64,000 bases of DNA from Holophagales bacterium (GCA_009845425.1 VXZQ01000006.1:124001-188000), one strand, 5' to 3'; positions 1 through 8,589 are shown, numbered from the stretch's first letter. Numbers and translations: made by a program. The notes: a model not told the origin generated them from the sequence alone.

Positions 1-791
1 TTCGCGTGCGGCGGGCGATGACCCACGCGTACGACCAGAAGCGTGTGATCCGCGACGTGACCTACGGGGTCTACCTCGAGACCGACCAGCTCTGGGACAA
101 GGACCACATGGGCTACAACCCGGACGTCCCCAAGTACCCGTTCGACCTGGAACGCGCAGGCGAGCTGCTGGACGAGGCCGGCTGGCTACCGGACCCCGAT
201 GACGGCTGGCGGTACAAGGAGATCGACGGCGAGAAGGTGAAGTTCTCGTTCGAGCTGGAGCTCTCCCAGACCTTCGACGACGCGGTCAAGATGGCGGACA
301 TCTACCGCGAGGATCTGCGCAGCATCGGCGTCGAGCTGACCCTTCGCCAGTTCGAGAACGCGACCCATGAGCAGCACCTGCTGGAACACGAGTTCCAGGC
401 CCACGCCGACGCCGACGAGGTGACGACCGATCCGGACCAGTGGACGATTCGCCTCCACTCGACCAGCTATGACAATGCCCGCAACTACGTCGGCTACAAG
501 AGCGACCGGGTCGATGACCTGCTTGAGCGCGGTCGGCGCGAGTTCGACCCTGAAGCACGCGCCGCGATCTATCGAGAACTGGCCTACGTCGTCGCCGAGG
601 ACCAGCCGTTCACGATGATGTGGAACTACTCCGAGATCCGTGCCTTCAGCAAGCGCATCCGCGGCGTCGAGTTCGCGCCCTCCGGCGTCTTCCTGTTCCA
701 GCCGACTCCGCCCCCCGGCAGCGACTGGTGGACCAGCCCCGGCTGGTGGACGCACCGCGACGACGTCGCCGCGTACGCCTCCGGCGGCTAG
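1..791 (+). CDS. ABC transporter solute-binding protein, family 5 (3' part)
   Basis: This is the C-terminal part of an extracellular oligopeptide/nickel-type (SBP_bac_5) binding protein, which captures peptides or similar solutes outside the inner membrane and hands them to an ABC permease. The frame is open to the left edge, so the start and signal peptide lie outside the window. Family features are the RRAMTHAYDQ stretch near the left edge, the YPFDLERAGELLDEAGW segment (family: P-A-K-A-LL-x-x-AG), and a late WNYSEIRAF segment. The C-terminus is rich in Trp and Pro. No permease genes follow, so they lie upstream or elsewhere. The family call is firm; the substrate is unknown. Confidence 0.88.
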   Translation, partial: RVRRAMTHAYDQKRVIRDVTYGVYLETDQLWDKDHMGYNPDVPKYPFDLERAGELLDEAGWLPDPDDGWRYKEIDGEKVKFSFELELSQTFDDAVKMADIYREDLRSIGVELTLRQFENATHEQHLLEHEFQAHADADEVTTDPDQWTIRLHSTSYDNARNYVGYKSDRVDDLLERGRREFDPEARAAIYRELAYVVAEDQPFTMMWNYSEIRAFSKRIRGVEFAPSGVFLFQPTPPPGSDWWTSPGWWTHRDDVAAYASGG

Positions 792-808
792 ACGGCACTG
801 CTGCACCC

Positions 809-985
809 GCCCGCGGAGGGCTCAGGGGGAGGGGTCCCAGTCGGCCGTTCGCGCTTTCTCGGAAGTTGGTGGGTTGGCGCTCACTTCGCTTCACTCGCTC
901 CGGTCAGGCGTCGGTTGCAGGGAAGGCGCCGGGCGTCGCTCGTTCAGAGCCCGCTGGGACCCCTCCCCCTGAGCCCTCCGCGGGC
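809..985. repeat. Perfect 32-bp inverted repeat around a 113-bp spacer
   Basis: Bases 809-840 and 954-985 are exact reverse complements over 32 bp; the arms begin gcccgcggagggctcag and end ccctccgcgggc. The spacer (841-953) has no convincing gene. It fills most of the 293-bp gap between the binding-protein gene and the toxin-antitoxin pair. The loop is too long and there is no T-tract, so it is not a normal terminator. A REPIN-like or MITE-like non-autonomous element is more likely. I found no clear target-site duplication and no second copy in the window. Confidence 0.8.
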
Positions 986-1084
986 TGGACGCCGCTGGCT
1001 CGGCGGGTCCTCTCGAAGCTGGCTGACCGGAAGCGAGGACGACGCTGGAAGCCTGGTCTGCCCCTTGTGTAGGGTCGTCGAGTA

Positions 1085-1432
1085 ATGCAGAATAGAGAAA
1101 TGAATGCGCAACAGCCAACTCGCTTGCCGGAATCGACGATTACTTCCCGGGGGCAGACGACCCTTCCCAAGCAGGTGCGCGAAGCGCTTGACCTGAAGGC
1201 GGGGGACAAAGTGCGCTACCTCATCTGCGACGGGGAGGTCCGCATCGCGGCCGTGCAGCCGATCGAGCGCCTGTTCGGCATCTTGGAGTACGACGGACCG
1301 CCGGTGAGCCTGGAGGACATCGAGCGCGGCATCATCGAAGGAGCCTGCCGCAGTGCGCTGGGGGACGACTGGTCGCCGGAAACGCCAGAGGAAGCGGAAG
1401 GGGTCGCCGTCGGAGGCGCCGGTCGTAAGTGA
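1085..1432 (+). CDS. SpoVT/AbrB-type antitoxin
   Basis: Predicted 115-residue antitoxin that would bind and inhibit the PIN toxin encoded just downstream and repress its own operon. Residues 17-60 match a SpoVT-AbrB swapped-hairpin DNA-binding domain: a TSRGQTTLPKQVREAL segment, then LKAGDKVRYLICDGEVRIA. The acidic C-terminal half (ILEYDGPPVSLEDIERGI) is typical of the toxin-binding part. The start is uncertain: ATG at 1085 and an in-frame ATG at 1100 are both possible. A weak TTGTGT-N17-CAGAAT promoter-like element (1065-1093) would favour 1100. The stop overlaps the toxin start by four bases (GTGA), which implies coupled translation. Confidence 0.85.
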   Translation: MQNREMNAQQPTRLPESTITSRGQTTLPKQVREALDLKAGDKVRYLICDGEVRIAAVQPIERLFGILEYDGPPVSLEDIERGIIEGACRSALGDDWSPETPEEAEGVAVGGAGRK

Positions 1433-1830
1433 TCGCTCTCGACACGAACGTCCTCCTTCGGTTCTTCCTCCGGGATGACGAGGAGCAGGGGGAAGCGGCG
1501 GAGAAGCTGCTGCTGCAGTTGACGCTCGACGAGCCGGGGTTCGTCAGTCGAGAGGTTCTGGTCGAGCTGGTTTGGGCACTGGAGTACACCTTCCGTTTTG
1601 GGCGAGAGCGGATCGCAAGCTTCCTCGATCAACTCGTCCACGTTGCGGCGGTCGAGATCGAAAGCGCGAGCGACGTAGTGGAGGCCACAGGCGGCTATCG
1701 TCGTGGCGGCGCCGACTTCGCCGACCGGATGATCGCGGCCGCGGCTCGACGGGTCGGGGCGGTGCCGCTCTACACCTTCGACCGGAAGGCGGCGCGGCTG
1801 CCGGGCGTCACTCTGGTGGAGCCTGGCTAG
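1429..1830 (+). CDS. PIN-domain ribonuclease toxin (VapC-like)
   Basis: A 133-residue PIN-domain protein, the usual size for VapC toxins, which are Mg2+-dependent ribonucleases that cut specific RNAs. The acidic site is recognisable: Asp5 in ALDTNVLLRFF, Glu42 and Glu46, Asp96 and Asp99 in GADFADRMIAA, and Asp118 in TFDRKA. It starts with GTG inside the antitoxin stop codon. Its 3' end overlaps the convergent secreted-protein gene by 23 bases. The pairing of an AbrB-type antitoxin with a PIN toxin is common. The RNA target cannot be predicted. Confidence 0.9.
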   Translation: MIALDTNVLLRFFLRDDEEQGEAAEKLLLQLTLDEPGFVSREVLVELVWALEYTFRFGRERIASFLDQLVHVAAVEIESASDVVEATGGYRRGGADFADRMIAAAARRVGAVPLYTFDRKAARLPGVTLVEPG

Positions 1831-2758
1831 CCCGTTTCTCGTTGGTCCGCGCGTACTCGAGGATGTTGAGCAGGCCGTAGTTGCCCTCGTGGCAGGCGTA
1901 CTCGAAAATCGCCTGGTTCGACCGCTTCATTTCTACCCGTGCGCTCCAGCGGCGCTCAAAGGACTCCGGGTCGTCGATCGTGTACTCGTAGAGGAGGGTG
2001 TCCCCGTCGAAGCGGGTGAAGCGTTCTGTCAGCAGCATGTTGCCGCCGGAGCCGGCGAAGCTGATCCGGGGATCGAAGTTCCGGGTCTCGACCACCAGGG
2101 TCTCGCCGTCCCAGCGACCGCGCGAATCGCCCTTGAACTGGCGTACGTGCTCAGGCAGACGGGGCTGGTCGTCCAGGGGAACGATCCGGGTGTCGTGGAC
2201 CATCTCGTTGAGCAGCGCGACGGTGTCCTGCGTCACCAGGATCAGCACGTTGTTGTTGTAGCCGCCGGGGTTCATCGGCGGTCCGGCGTTGAATCCCATC
2301 AGGCAGCGTTCCCAGAGGTTGCGATCCTCGGGACCGGCCGGTGGGCTGGCGCGCAGGTCGCGCCGCTTCTGGGCGCGGCGCCGGCCGTCTTCGGTCATCG
2401 GAGGGATGCGGCCGTTCGGCGGGTCGAAGATCAGCGATGTGCGGCGCGACGGTTGCACGTTGCGTCCGTGGTCGAGCCAGTAGGGCGCGTGGACGCTCGG
2501 GCTCCGCTTCTGGGCCTCGGCGCGCCGCGCGATCGTGTCGCGTTCGAACTGTGCTGCCTCCTCGACCGTGAAGTACTCCTTTTCGGCATGCGCGGTCGGT
2601 CGCTGGAGCGGGGTCGCGGTGGCGAAGTCCCACAGCCCGTCGATGTCGCCGGGCGGGGACCAGACCGAGCCCGCCTGGGCGCAGAGCGGCGCGCTGGACA
2701 CCACGGCCAGTAGCAGGACGGCCGGGAAGAGGATGCGCTTTCTCCTGGTGGGGGACAC
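1808..2758 (-). CDS. Secreted protein of an Acidobacteriota-abundant orphan family
   Basis: A 316-residue exported protein of unknown function. The N-terminus has a basic start (MSPTRRKR), a hydrophobic core and a likely cleavage after CAQA near residue 29. The mature part carries the family blocks GLWDFATATPLQRP, DPPNGRIPPMTEDGR, YNNNVLI, a HDTRIVPLD segment, GDSRGRWDGETLVVETRNF and EYACHEGNYGLLNIL. The same order of blocks recurs in the protein at 49812-50894, so the two are paralogues. I know the family mainly from Acidobacteriota genomes and know of no assigned activity. The start is GTG at 2758; a later start is possible. Confidence 0.8.
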   Translation of the reverse strand: MSPTRRKRILFPAVLLLAVVSSAPLCAQAGSVWSPPGDIDGLWDFATATPLQRPTAHAEKEYFTVEEAAQFERDTIARRAEAQKRSPSVHAPYWLDHGRNVQPSRRTSLIFDPPNGRIPPMTEDGRRRAQKRRDLRASPPAGPEDRNLWERCLMGFNAGPPMNPGGYNNNVLILVTQDTVALLNEMVHDTRIVPLDDQPRLPEHVRQFKGDSRGRWDGETLVVETRNFDPRISFAGSGGNMLLTERFTRFDGDTLLYEYTIDDPESFERRWSARVEMKRSNQAIFEYACHEGNYGLLNILEYARTNEKRASQAPPE

Positions 2759-2821
2759 CAGCGATCAGGATAGCGCCTGCACCGCCCCCGTCAATTCGGT
2801 TGCGTGTAGGCTCCGCCGCCC

Positions 2822-3505
2822 ATGCCGCAACCGCTCACCCTCGTCATTGGCAACAAGAACTACTCATCCTGGTCGCTCCGGCCGTGGGCCCTGATGACCG
2901 AACTCGGCATCCCGTTTGCGGAACGGCTGCTGAAGTTCGACTCGGAGGACTGGGAGGCGAACATCGATCGCCTGTCGCCAGCGATGCTTGTACCCGTGCT
3001 CTGGGAGGGGGAACCCGGCGACGGTTTCGCGACGTTCGACACGGTGGCGATCGTCGAGCGGTTGAACGACCTCTATCCGGATCGCGGCATCTGGCCGGCG
3101 GATCCCCGGGCCCGGGCCCGCGGCCGCTCGCTCGTAGCGAACTTCCACTCCGGCTACCCGGCGCTGCGATCGGCCATGCCGATGAACGTTCGCTCGCACC
3201 ACCCGGGCAAGGGCCACGAGCCGGAAGTCCTGACCGAAATCGAACGACTGACTGCCTTCTGGCGCGATACCCGAGCCGAGTTCGGGACACGGAGTCCCTA
3301 CCTGTTCGGCAACTTCTCGGCCGCGGACGCCTACTTCCTCCCGGTGGCGTCCCGCTTCGCGACTTACGAGCCGCCACTGCGGGCGGAGGCCCAGGACTAC
3401 TGCCGCGCCCTGCTCGACACGATGGCGATGCGCCAGTGGAGCACGGCTGCCCGGCTGGAGACGGAGTTCGTGCCCGAGGACGAACCCTACGCCGATCCTC
3501 CCTGA
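2822..3505 (+). CDS. Glutathione S-transferase family protein
   Basis: A 227-residue cytosolic GST-fold protein. The N-terminal thioredoxin-like domain opens LTLVIGNKNYSSWSLRPW, the NYSSWSLR form used by one bacterial GST subgroup, where the Ser residues lie at the glutathione site. It continues to a VPVLWEG turn (the conserved cis-Pro) and a helical C-terminal domain with FGNFSAADAYFLPVASRF. Likely roles are conjugation or thiol exchange; the substrate is unknown. The gene stands alone, divergent from the secreted-protein gene with a 63-bp gap and convergent with the M50-like gene with a 16-bp gap. Confidence 0.9.
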   Translation: MPQPLTLVIGNKNYSSWSLRPWALMTELGIPFAERLLKFDSEDWEANIDRLSPAMLVPVLWEGEPGDGFATFDTVAIVERLNDLYPDRGIWPADPRARARGRSLVANFHSGYPALRSAMPMNVRSHHPGKGHEPEVLTEIERLTAFWRDTRAEFGTRSPYLFGNFSAADAYFLPVASRFATYEPPLRAEAQDYCRALLDTMAMRQWSTAARLETEFVPEDEPYADPP

Positions 3506-3521
3506 GGAGACGCTTCGCCGA

Positions 3522-4199
3522 TCAGGGAAGAACCAGGGGGCCGAGCACCGAGCCCCACAGGGCAATGCCGAGGGCCACTCCGAGCAACGGCGGCACGACG
3601 GCGCGCAACCTCTGGCCGCGAGGAGACGCGGTGACGAGGAACCAGTAGCTGAGCACCAGGCAAATGAGCCCGGGAAGAACGGCGAGCGACGCGGGGATTC
3701 CCGTGATCGCCGCAAAGTTGGCTTCGTCCTGGTTTCCCCTGAATCCGCCGCCAAACAGGTCGATGACGATCACCGGAATCGCCGCTATACCTTGCAGGGG
3801 AGCGACGAATCCGCTTCCGAGGACCAGCGAAAGGGGACCCGGACCGTGTTTCCGGACCCAGAGCACGAAGGCGATGGCCGTCACGTAGGAGACGATCGGT
3901 CCCGCGGCGGCGCTCAACGCCACTTGCCACGGTTCGGCAATCGCGGCCGCCGCCTCGACATCTCCGGCGCGCCAGAGCCGGCGGAACTCGCTGGATCCTG
4001 TCCAACTGACCGAGGCGTAGCGCAGAACGTTGTCGGGGAATCCACAGGCGACGTTGACGGCGAAGTGCCCCAGTTCGTGAAGCTGGATCCCGATGGGAGC
4101 GGCGATCGCGCCACCGGCCAGCCCGGCCAACCACTTGCCGCCTCGCAACCACTCGCGGAACGGGATCTGCGCTGTTCCCTGGGGCTCCCTGTCCGGCAT
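3522..4199 (-). CDS. Membrane protein with HExxH motif (M50-like, putative)
   Basis: A 225-residue integral membrane protein with about five hydrophobic stretches. The first membrane region holds IQLHELGHFAVNVACGF, an HExxH zinc motif next to the membrane, as in site-2 (M50) proteases. I do not see a clear third ligand such as NPxG/LDG, so peptidase activity is inference. It could instead be an inactive relative. An AGGGG ribosome site precedes the ATG, and it lies 8 bp after the M28 peptidase gene, so it is probably the last gene of that operon. Confidence 0.6.
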   Translation of the reverse strand: MPDREPQGTAQIPFREWLRGGKWLAGLAGGAIAAPIGIQLHELGHFAVNVACGFPDNVLRYASVSWTGSSEFRRLWRAGDVEAAAAIAEPWQVALSAAAGPIVSYVTAIAFVLWVRKHGPGPLSLVLGSGFVAPLQGIAAIPVIVIDLFGGGFRGNQDEANFAAITGIPASLAVLPGLICLVLSYWFLVTASPRGQRLRAVVPPLLGVALGIALWGSVLGPLVLP

Positions 4200-4207
4200 G
4201 GTTCCCC

Positions 4208-5209
4208 TTACAGAGACCGGTCCAACTCAAGCACAAGCGCCACGACCAGGTCGTGAAGGTGGTTCATCGCAGCTTCACTGACGTGCTCGATGGTGTCTCT
4301 GCTCGAGTGGATGATCCCGAAGACGTCCGGTACGAAGCCCTCGCGGAGCCCGGACTCGGGCCCCGCGTTCAGGGCGAGCCACATCTGATGCGATGCCGCC
4401 GCGCCGTTCATGGCGAGCGAGACGTTGGGGATTCCCGCGGCCTGAAAGGGGCGATCGTCGCTCGGGGGATAGCGGGGGAAACCCATGCACGTGATCTCGC
4501 TCGCCGCGCAGGCGACGCGGAGGCTGCGGTAGACGGTGTCGTTTCCGTCGTGGGACGTCGGTCCGTACATCAGCGTCTCGTCGCCGACGACCACGTCGAC
4601 GTTGACCATGGCGGCGACACGGGCGGTGTCTTCCGCCTGGACGTAGGCCTGAGAGCCGAGGAGCCCGGCTTCCTCGAGGTCGAAGAGAACGACCCGGACG
4701 CGGTGGCTCAACTCGTGTCGTTTCAGGGTCTCCGCGACCCTGGTCAGGACGACCGAGGCCGCGCCGTTGTCCACGGCGCCCCCGACGACCGTGCCGTCCG
4801 GGAGCCTGGCCACGTCGTAGTGCGCGCCGACCACGATGTCGCGAGGTCCTTCACCGACCGTGGCGACCAGGTTCCTCCCCGTTTCTCGCGGTTGCTGCTC
4901 TGTTGCCGTAGCCGGAAACTCTTGTTCAAGAGGTTCGAGCCCGCGCTCCTCGAACATGCGAAGCAGTTCGTCTCCGCGATCCACCGTCTCACGGCCGACG
5001 ATCCGACCCAGATCGTCGAGCAGACCGGTCAGCGGGCCTTGCCGCGGTTCGGCTGGGATCGGCGGGCTTTCCGGGCCCGGGGCGGCGATGTTGGAGCACG
5101 CCAGCGCCATGCAGGCGCACAGAGCGGCGCCCGCCAACCGGCGCTGGCGGGCGCGATGGCCGCCTGAGTGCGTTGCGGTCGTGAGAACCTCCCGTTTCGT
5201 GGGCGTCAA
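4208..5209 (-). CDS. M28-family zinc peptidase, lipoprotein
   Basis: A 333-residue aminopeptidase-type metallopeptidase (M28, PA domain absent) anchored as a lipoprotein: the segment LCACMALAC ends in a lipobox with Cys38. Two-zinc ligands can be read in order: His130 in VVGAHYDV, Asp147 in AVDNGAAS, Glu179/Glu180 in FDLEEAG, Asp205 in NVDVVV and a late His in FGIIHSSRDT. The family removes N-terminal residues from peptides. The start is TTG, overlapping the PhyH stop as TTGA, so translation is probably coupled. No better ATG or GTG precedes the signal sequence. Confidence 0.88.
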   Translation of the reverse strand: MTPTKREVLTTATHSGGHRARQRRLAGAALCACMALACSNIAAPGPESPPIPAEPRQGPLTGLLDDLGRIVGRETVDRGDELLRMFEERGLEPLEQEFPATATEQQPRETGRNLVATVGEGPRDIVVGAHYDVARLPDGTVVGGAVDNGAASVVLTRVAETLKRHELSHRVRVVLFDLEEAGLLGSQAYVQAEDTARVAAMVNVDVVVGDETLMYGPTSHDGNDTVYRSLRVACAASEITCMGFPRYPPSDDRPFQAAGIPNVSLAMNGAAASHQMWLALNAGPESGLREGFVPDVFGIIHSSRDTIEHVSEAAMNHLHDLVVALVLELDRSL

Positions 5210-6054
5210 GCGCCCTCGCCGACGATCACGTCAACCTGGTCTTGCGGCGCGTAGAAGTACGAGCCCGGCCGGAAGTCGTAGCCGAGGTCGCCGAGCAGGC
5301 GTCGCTGCCGCGGCGTGCAGCGCTCCAGGACTTCGGGTGTGGGCTCCGGGTCGTAGGTGCGCAGGAACAACTGACAGTAGTTGTAGAGGATCGTCTTGCG
5401 TGCGCGTGGCGACGCGTTGACGGACGGACCGTGCCAGAGCGAGTGCGGGAAGAGGATGCAGTCGCCGGCCTTGCCCTTGAGCTGGACCGCGCCCGGCGTC
5501 TGCGGTCCCGGCGCCGGGTAGGGGCGGTCGGGGAACGGGCGCATGTGGCTGCCGGGGAAGACGGTGAAGTTGCCGCTGTCGTCGTCGGTGATGTCGGAGA
5601 GCAGATACATCCCCTTCATCGCCAGCGGCAGGCTGGTTTCGGTGACCCGGATGCGGCGGAGCGCCTCGCCGCCGTCGGTGTGGGTGTAGCCGGGCCAGCG
5701 CGGGTTCGAGGGTCGGACGATCGCCTGGGTCATGCTGAGCACGACGTAGGGGCCCATGATGTCCGTGATCAGGTCGAAGACGGGGGAGGCGTCCATCAGG
5801 TCCAGGAACGCCTGGTCGTAGTGGAGCAGGACCCGGCGGTCCATGAAGCCCTCAGGATCGCGGTCCACGGCGTGGTCGAGCCAGGCGTAGTGGCCCAGCG
5901 GTCCGTCGGGGCTCGGCTCCCAGCCGGGAAGCTGGCGGACGCGGTCGAGCTCGGCGTCGAAGAACGCGACCTGGTCCGGTGACAGCGCCTGTTCGACGCG
6001 GATGTAGCCGTCGATCGCCCACTGTTCGCGCTGGGCCTGGGTCAGCTTCTGCAT
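5206..6054 (-). CDS. Phytanoyl-CoA dioxygenase (PhyH) family oxygenase
   Basis: A non-haem Fe(II)/2-oxoglutarate-dependent oxygenase of about 282 residues. The double-stranded beta-helix shows the iron HxD in YTHTDGGEAL, the distal His in LWHGPSVNAS, and nearby Arg residues (PRARKT) to bind 2-oxoglutarate. FPGSHMRPF is the usual PhyH SGSH-like block. The start is placed at ATG 6054, preceded by AGGAG at 8 bases; an upstream in-frame start lacks such a site. It is followed, with overlap, by the M28 peptidase gene. The substrate is unknown; the family hydroxylates many small molecules besides phytanoyl-CoA. Confidence 0.9.
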   Translation of the reverse strand: MQKLTQAQREQWAIDGYIRVEQALSPDQVAFFDAELDRVRQLPGWEPSPDGPLGHYAWLDHAVDRDPEGFMDRRVLLHYDQAFLDLMDASPVFDLITDIMGPYVVLSMTQAIVRPSNPRWPGYTHTDGGEALRRIRVTETSLPLAMKGMYLLSDITDDDSGNFTVFPGSHMRPFPDRPYPAPGPQTPGAVQLKGKAGDCILFPHSLWHGPSVNASPRARKTILYNYCQLFLRTYDPEPTPEVLERCTPRQRRLLGDLGYDFRPGSYFYAPQDQVDVIVGEGA

Positions 6055-6147
6055 GGCGAGTCTCCTATGGCGGATCCCGTTGGCGGCCTTGGGCCGCATC
6101 GCTTGCTTCGATCGTTGCCTGAGAGTATGCCGCCTCGCGCGGAAGGG

Positions 6148-7200
6148 TCACTCGCCGGCTTCACTGTCCGAACCGGCGCGTTCCATTGCGCTGCGGGCTC
6201 GGTCGGCCGCTGCGGGGTGGCTGGACAGCCAGGTGGGGAAGCTGCCGGTTCCGCTTTCGCGCTCAAGTCGCTCCAGGATGTCGCCGAGGCGAGTCGGCGA
6301 GATTCCGGCGCGGAGGAGATAGTCGGCGGCGAACTCGTCGGCGGCGCGCTCGAAATCGCGCGAGTAGCTCTGAGCGATCAACTGGTCCGGACCCAGGACC
6401 GAGAGCGCCGCTAGCGACACATCACCGGTAATCGCGGTCCACAACGCCAGCAGAGTGGATCTCTGGGCCATGGAGCGAAGCACGTGACGGCCCTCAACGT
6501 GCCCCAGTTCGTGGGCGAGTACTGCGATGATCTCCTCGTCATGCTCGGCGAACTCCACGAGTTCGTCCGTGACGACGAGGGTGCCGCCCGGCAGTGCAAA
6601 GGCGTTCGGAGCGCCCAGGGAGTAGAACTGGAGGTCTGCGTGTTCTACACCTGCTTCCCGCTTCATCTCTTCGAAGGCGGCCAGCAGGTCGTTTCTGCGA
6701 TTCGGCTCGAGCGCCGACGTCTCGAGGACCTCGAGCTGTCGGAGCAGGTTCAACCCGTTCTGACCGAGGAGCGCCTCCGCTTCCTGAGGCGTCGTTGCGA
6801 CGACCAGACTGGCCACGGCCGGAGCTCCCCACCTGGTGAACGAGTACATGACGGTCGCTACTACGGCCAGCGCCGCGGCCGCGCCTCGCCAGGTGCTGTC
6901 GAGGCGATGGACCAGGCGCCAGAACCGATCGCGCCGCGGCTCGGGGTCGTCGCGCCGAAGGCGGGCCCGGAGTTCGTCCAGGGCGTCGTTGTCCTGCACC
7001 TCGCAGACCGCACCGTCCGGCAGGTGAATGAAGCGTGGCGTGTCCGCGACGCGGTTCGGTATCCGCACGTCACGGTAGACGAGGCGCTCTTCGAGTTCGG
7101 CACCATCGACAATGAGGTCGCCGGCGTCGGTGAAGGTGAGAGCGGCGGCTTTCCGTCTGGACGACTTCCCGTCGTAGTACCGGCAGGCGACGGCGTTCAT
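6148..7200 (-). CDS. M48-family zinc metalloprotease
   Basis: A 350-residue Ste24/HtpX-related metalloprotease. Residues 1-85 form a small beta-rich N-terminal domain with CRYYDGKSS and FIHLPDGAVCEV, often seen before M48 domains in bacteria. One hydrophobic segment (about 108-122) follows. The protease domain has AVLAHELGHVEGRH (His230, Glu231, His234) and the third ligand Glu284 in SRDFERAADEFAADY. Family members degrade misfolded membrane or periplasmic proteins. The ATG overlaps the stop of the DUF898 gene (ATGA), so the two are translated together. Confidence 0.92.
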   Translation of the reverse strand: MNAVACRYYDGKSSRRKAAALTFTDAGDLIVDGAELEERLVYRDVRIPNRVADTPRFIHLPDGAVCEVQDNDALDELRARLRRDDPEPRRDRFWRLVHRLDSTWRGAAAALAVVATVMYSFTRWGAPAVASLVVATTPQEAEALLGQNGLNLLRQLEVLETSALEPNRRNDLLAAFEEMKREAGVEHADLQFYSLGAPNAFALPGGTLVVTDELVEFAEHDEEIIAVLAHELGHVEGRHVLRSMAQRSTLLALWTAITGDVSLAALSVLGPDQLIAQSYSRDFERAADEFAADYLLRAGISPTRLGDILERLERESGTGSFPTWLSSHPAAADRARSAMERAGSDSEAGE

Positions 7201-8327
7201 ATCCCGATCTCCAGGCCGAACTCGCCGGCGGCCTCCGCTCCGGTGGCGCCGACACTCTGCCTGTCGCCTGCTTCGTAAGCGTCCGGATCTTCGCGCTGGA
7301 GCACGCGGAACTCGCCCACGACGTATCGCAGGAAGCGGATTCTGGCGAACGGAATGAAGAGACCGAACGTAGTGACGATCGCCGCCGCGTTACTCGCGTA
7401 CAGCCAGAGCATGGTGGGAAAGGAGAGAGCGAGCGAGAACTCGTTGTCGCCCAGTCGCGAGGAGTTCCATCGATAGCAGAGCAGGCGCGTGCGGAGATAG
7501 GCGGCGACGAAGAGCATGACGAGTCCGACAATCGCCAGCGTGCCGATCATGAACGCGCCCATGTCCGGAGCCGCGGTTCCCGGATCGGCGCCGGTTGCCA
7601 TGGAGCGCCCGACTACGACGAGGAGCACGAAGAACACGCCGCCGACGTAGAGGACGCCAACCACCACCGCGGTGATGACGTACATCCGGTAGTAGGGCCC
7701 CGGCCGGCCTGTGAAGCCGAACGTCCTGTTGCCGAAGCTCGACTCGGTAACCAGGAAGCGGTCCCGTCCGAACACGGTCAGCGGTCTCGCCAGCCCGAGC
7801 GTCACGATGGAGGCGGCCCAGGACAGCGGATACCAGACGGCGGCGTCCCAGTACTTGCCGCTGAAGTCGAAGGCAAGGCTCCGATGTCTGGAGTTGCGCA
7901 TGTGGAAGGAACGCGCCCGGACCACCACCCACGGCACCAGCGGCATGAGAACCAGAAGAGCTGCGTAGTAGTACAGGATGGACACGCGCTGGGCCAGCGA
8001 GACGGGTACCAGGACGAGGAGAAGGAGGATCCTCCCCCTGAGGATCGCGACCGGGTTCGCGGTGTAGTCGAAGGCGTCGTCGCCGAGCCAGACGTTCCCG
8101 TACAGGTAGCGCCGCGCCCGCACCTTCGCCCACGCGGAGTAGATGCCAAGGGTCAGGAGCGTCAGCGCGACGTTGACGATCCAGATGCGGAAGTACTCCC
8201 GGCCGTCGCCGGTGAAACGTAGCTGCCGGGTCTGGGAAGAGGTTTCAGTGGCGCTCCGGCTGGGGCACTCCGGCGGCGACGCGGGCGATTCGCCGCCCGG
8301 ATCGACAGGCCCAGCGTCGTCCTTCAT
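7197..8327 (-). CDS. DUF898 (YjgN-like) membrane protein
   Basis: A 376-residue polytopic inner-membrane protein of the DUF898 family, function unknown. After a soluble N-terminal tail of about 35 residues it has the family opening LRFTGDGREYFRIWIVNVALTLLTLGIYSAWAKVR, and the same pattern returns later (FAFDFSGKYWDA with an FTG-type block, then FGLFIPFARIRFLRY). This gives the usual internal repetition of paired membrane segments. The start is ATG 8327; the open frame continues upstream but with no family similarity. In other bacteria DUF898 and M48 genes are often neighbours, as here. Confidence 0.88.
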   Translation of the reverse strand: MKDDAGPVDPGGESPASPPECPSRSATETSSQTRQLRFTGDGREYFRIWIVNVALTLLTLGIYSAWAKVRARRYLYGNVWLGDDAFDYTANPVAILRGRILLLLVLVPVSLAQRVSILYYYAALLVLMPLVPWVVVRARSFHMRNSRHRSLAFDFSGKYWDAAVWYPLSWAASIVTLGLARPLTVFGRDRFLVTESSFGNRTFGFTGRPGPYYRMYVITAVVVGVLYVGGVFFVLLVVVGRSMATGADPGTAAPDMGAFMIGTLAIVGLVMLFVAAYLRTRLLCYRWNSSRLGDNEFSLALSFPTMLWLYASNAAAIVTTFGLFIPFARIRFLRYVVGEFRVLQREDPDAYEAGDRQSVGATGAEAAGEFGLEIGI

Positions 8328-8427
8328 TCCGCGCAGATTACTAGCTGCCGGCCAGGGACAGGCGCGCTTGGCGATCGGAGGTCGCCAACGGACACGGCGA
8401 CCTGACGTAACTCCTTTTCCGCCAAGA

Positions 8428-8457
8428 GTTTGCGAGAACTTCGCAAACGAGTATGCT
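8428..8457 (+). promoter_or_regulatory. Promoter-like element with 21-bp dyad
   Basis: Bases 8428-8448 form a perfect 8-5-8 inverted repeat (GTTTGCGA, spacer gaact, TCGCAAAC). TTGCGA at 8430 and TATGCT at 8452, 16 bases apart, resemble a -35/-10 pair on the plus strand, so the dyad would cover the -35 box. It lies in the 262-bp divergent gap between the DUF898 gene and the LolA-like gene, and could control either. No other gene is seen in the gap. Confidence 0.45.
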
Positions 8458-8589
8458 GGCTTCCGGAGGGCTCGTCTGCAACCTCTTTCGCCAGTCCGGT
8501 TCGGGGTATCATGCCGGCACAGTTTGGGGCAGCGAGCCGCCCTGGCGCCCACCGGCGGGACTCGCGTTGGATGGCCAGCGGAGGATGAG

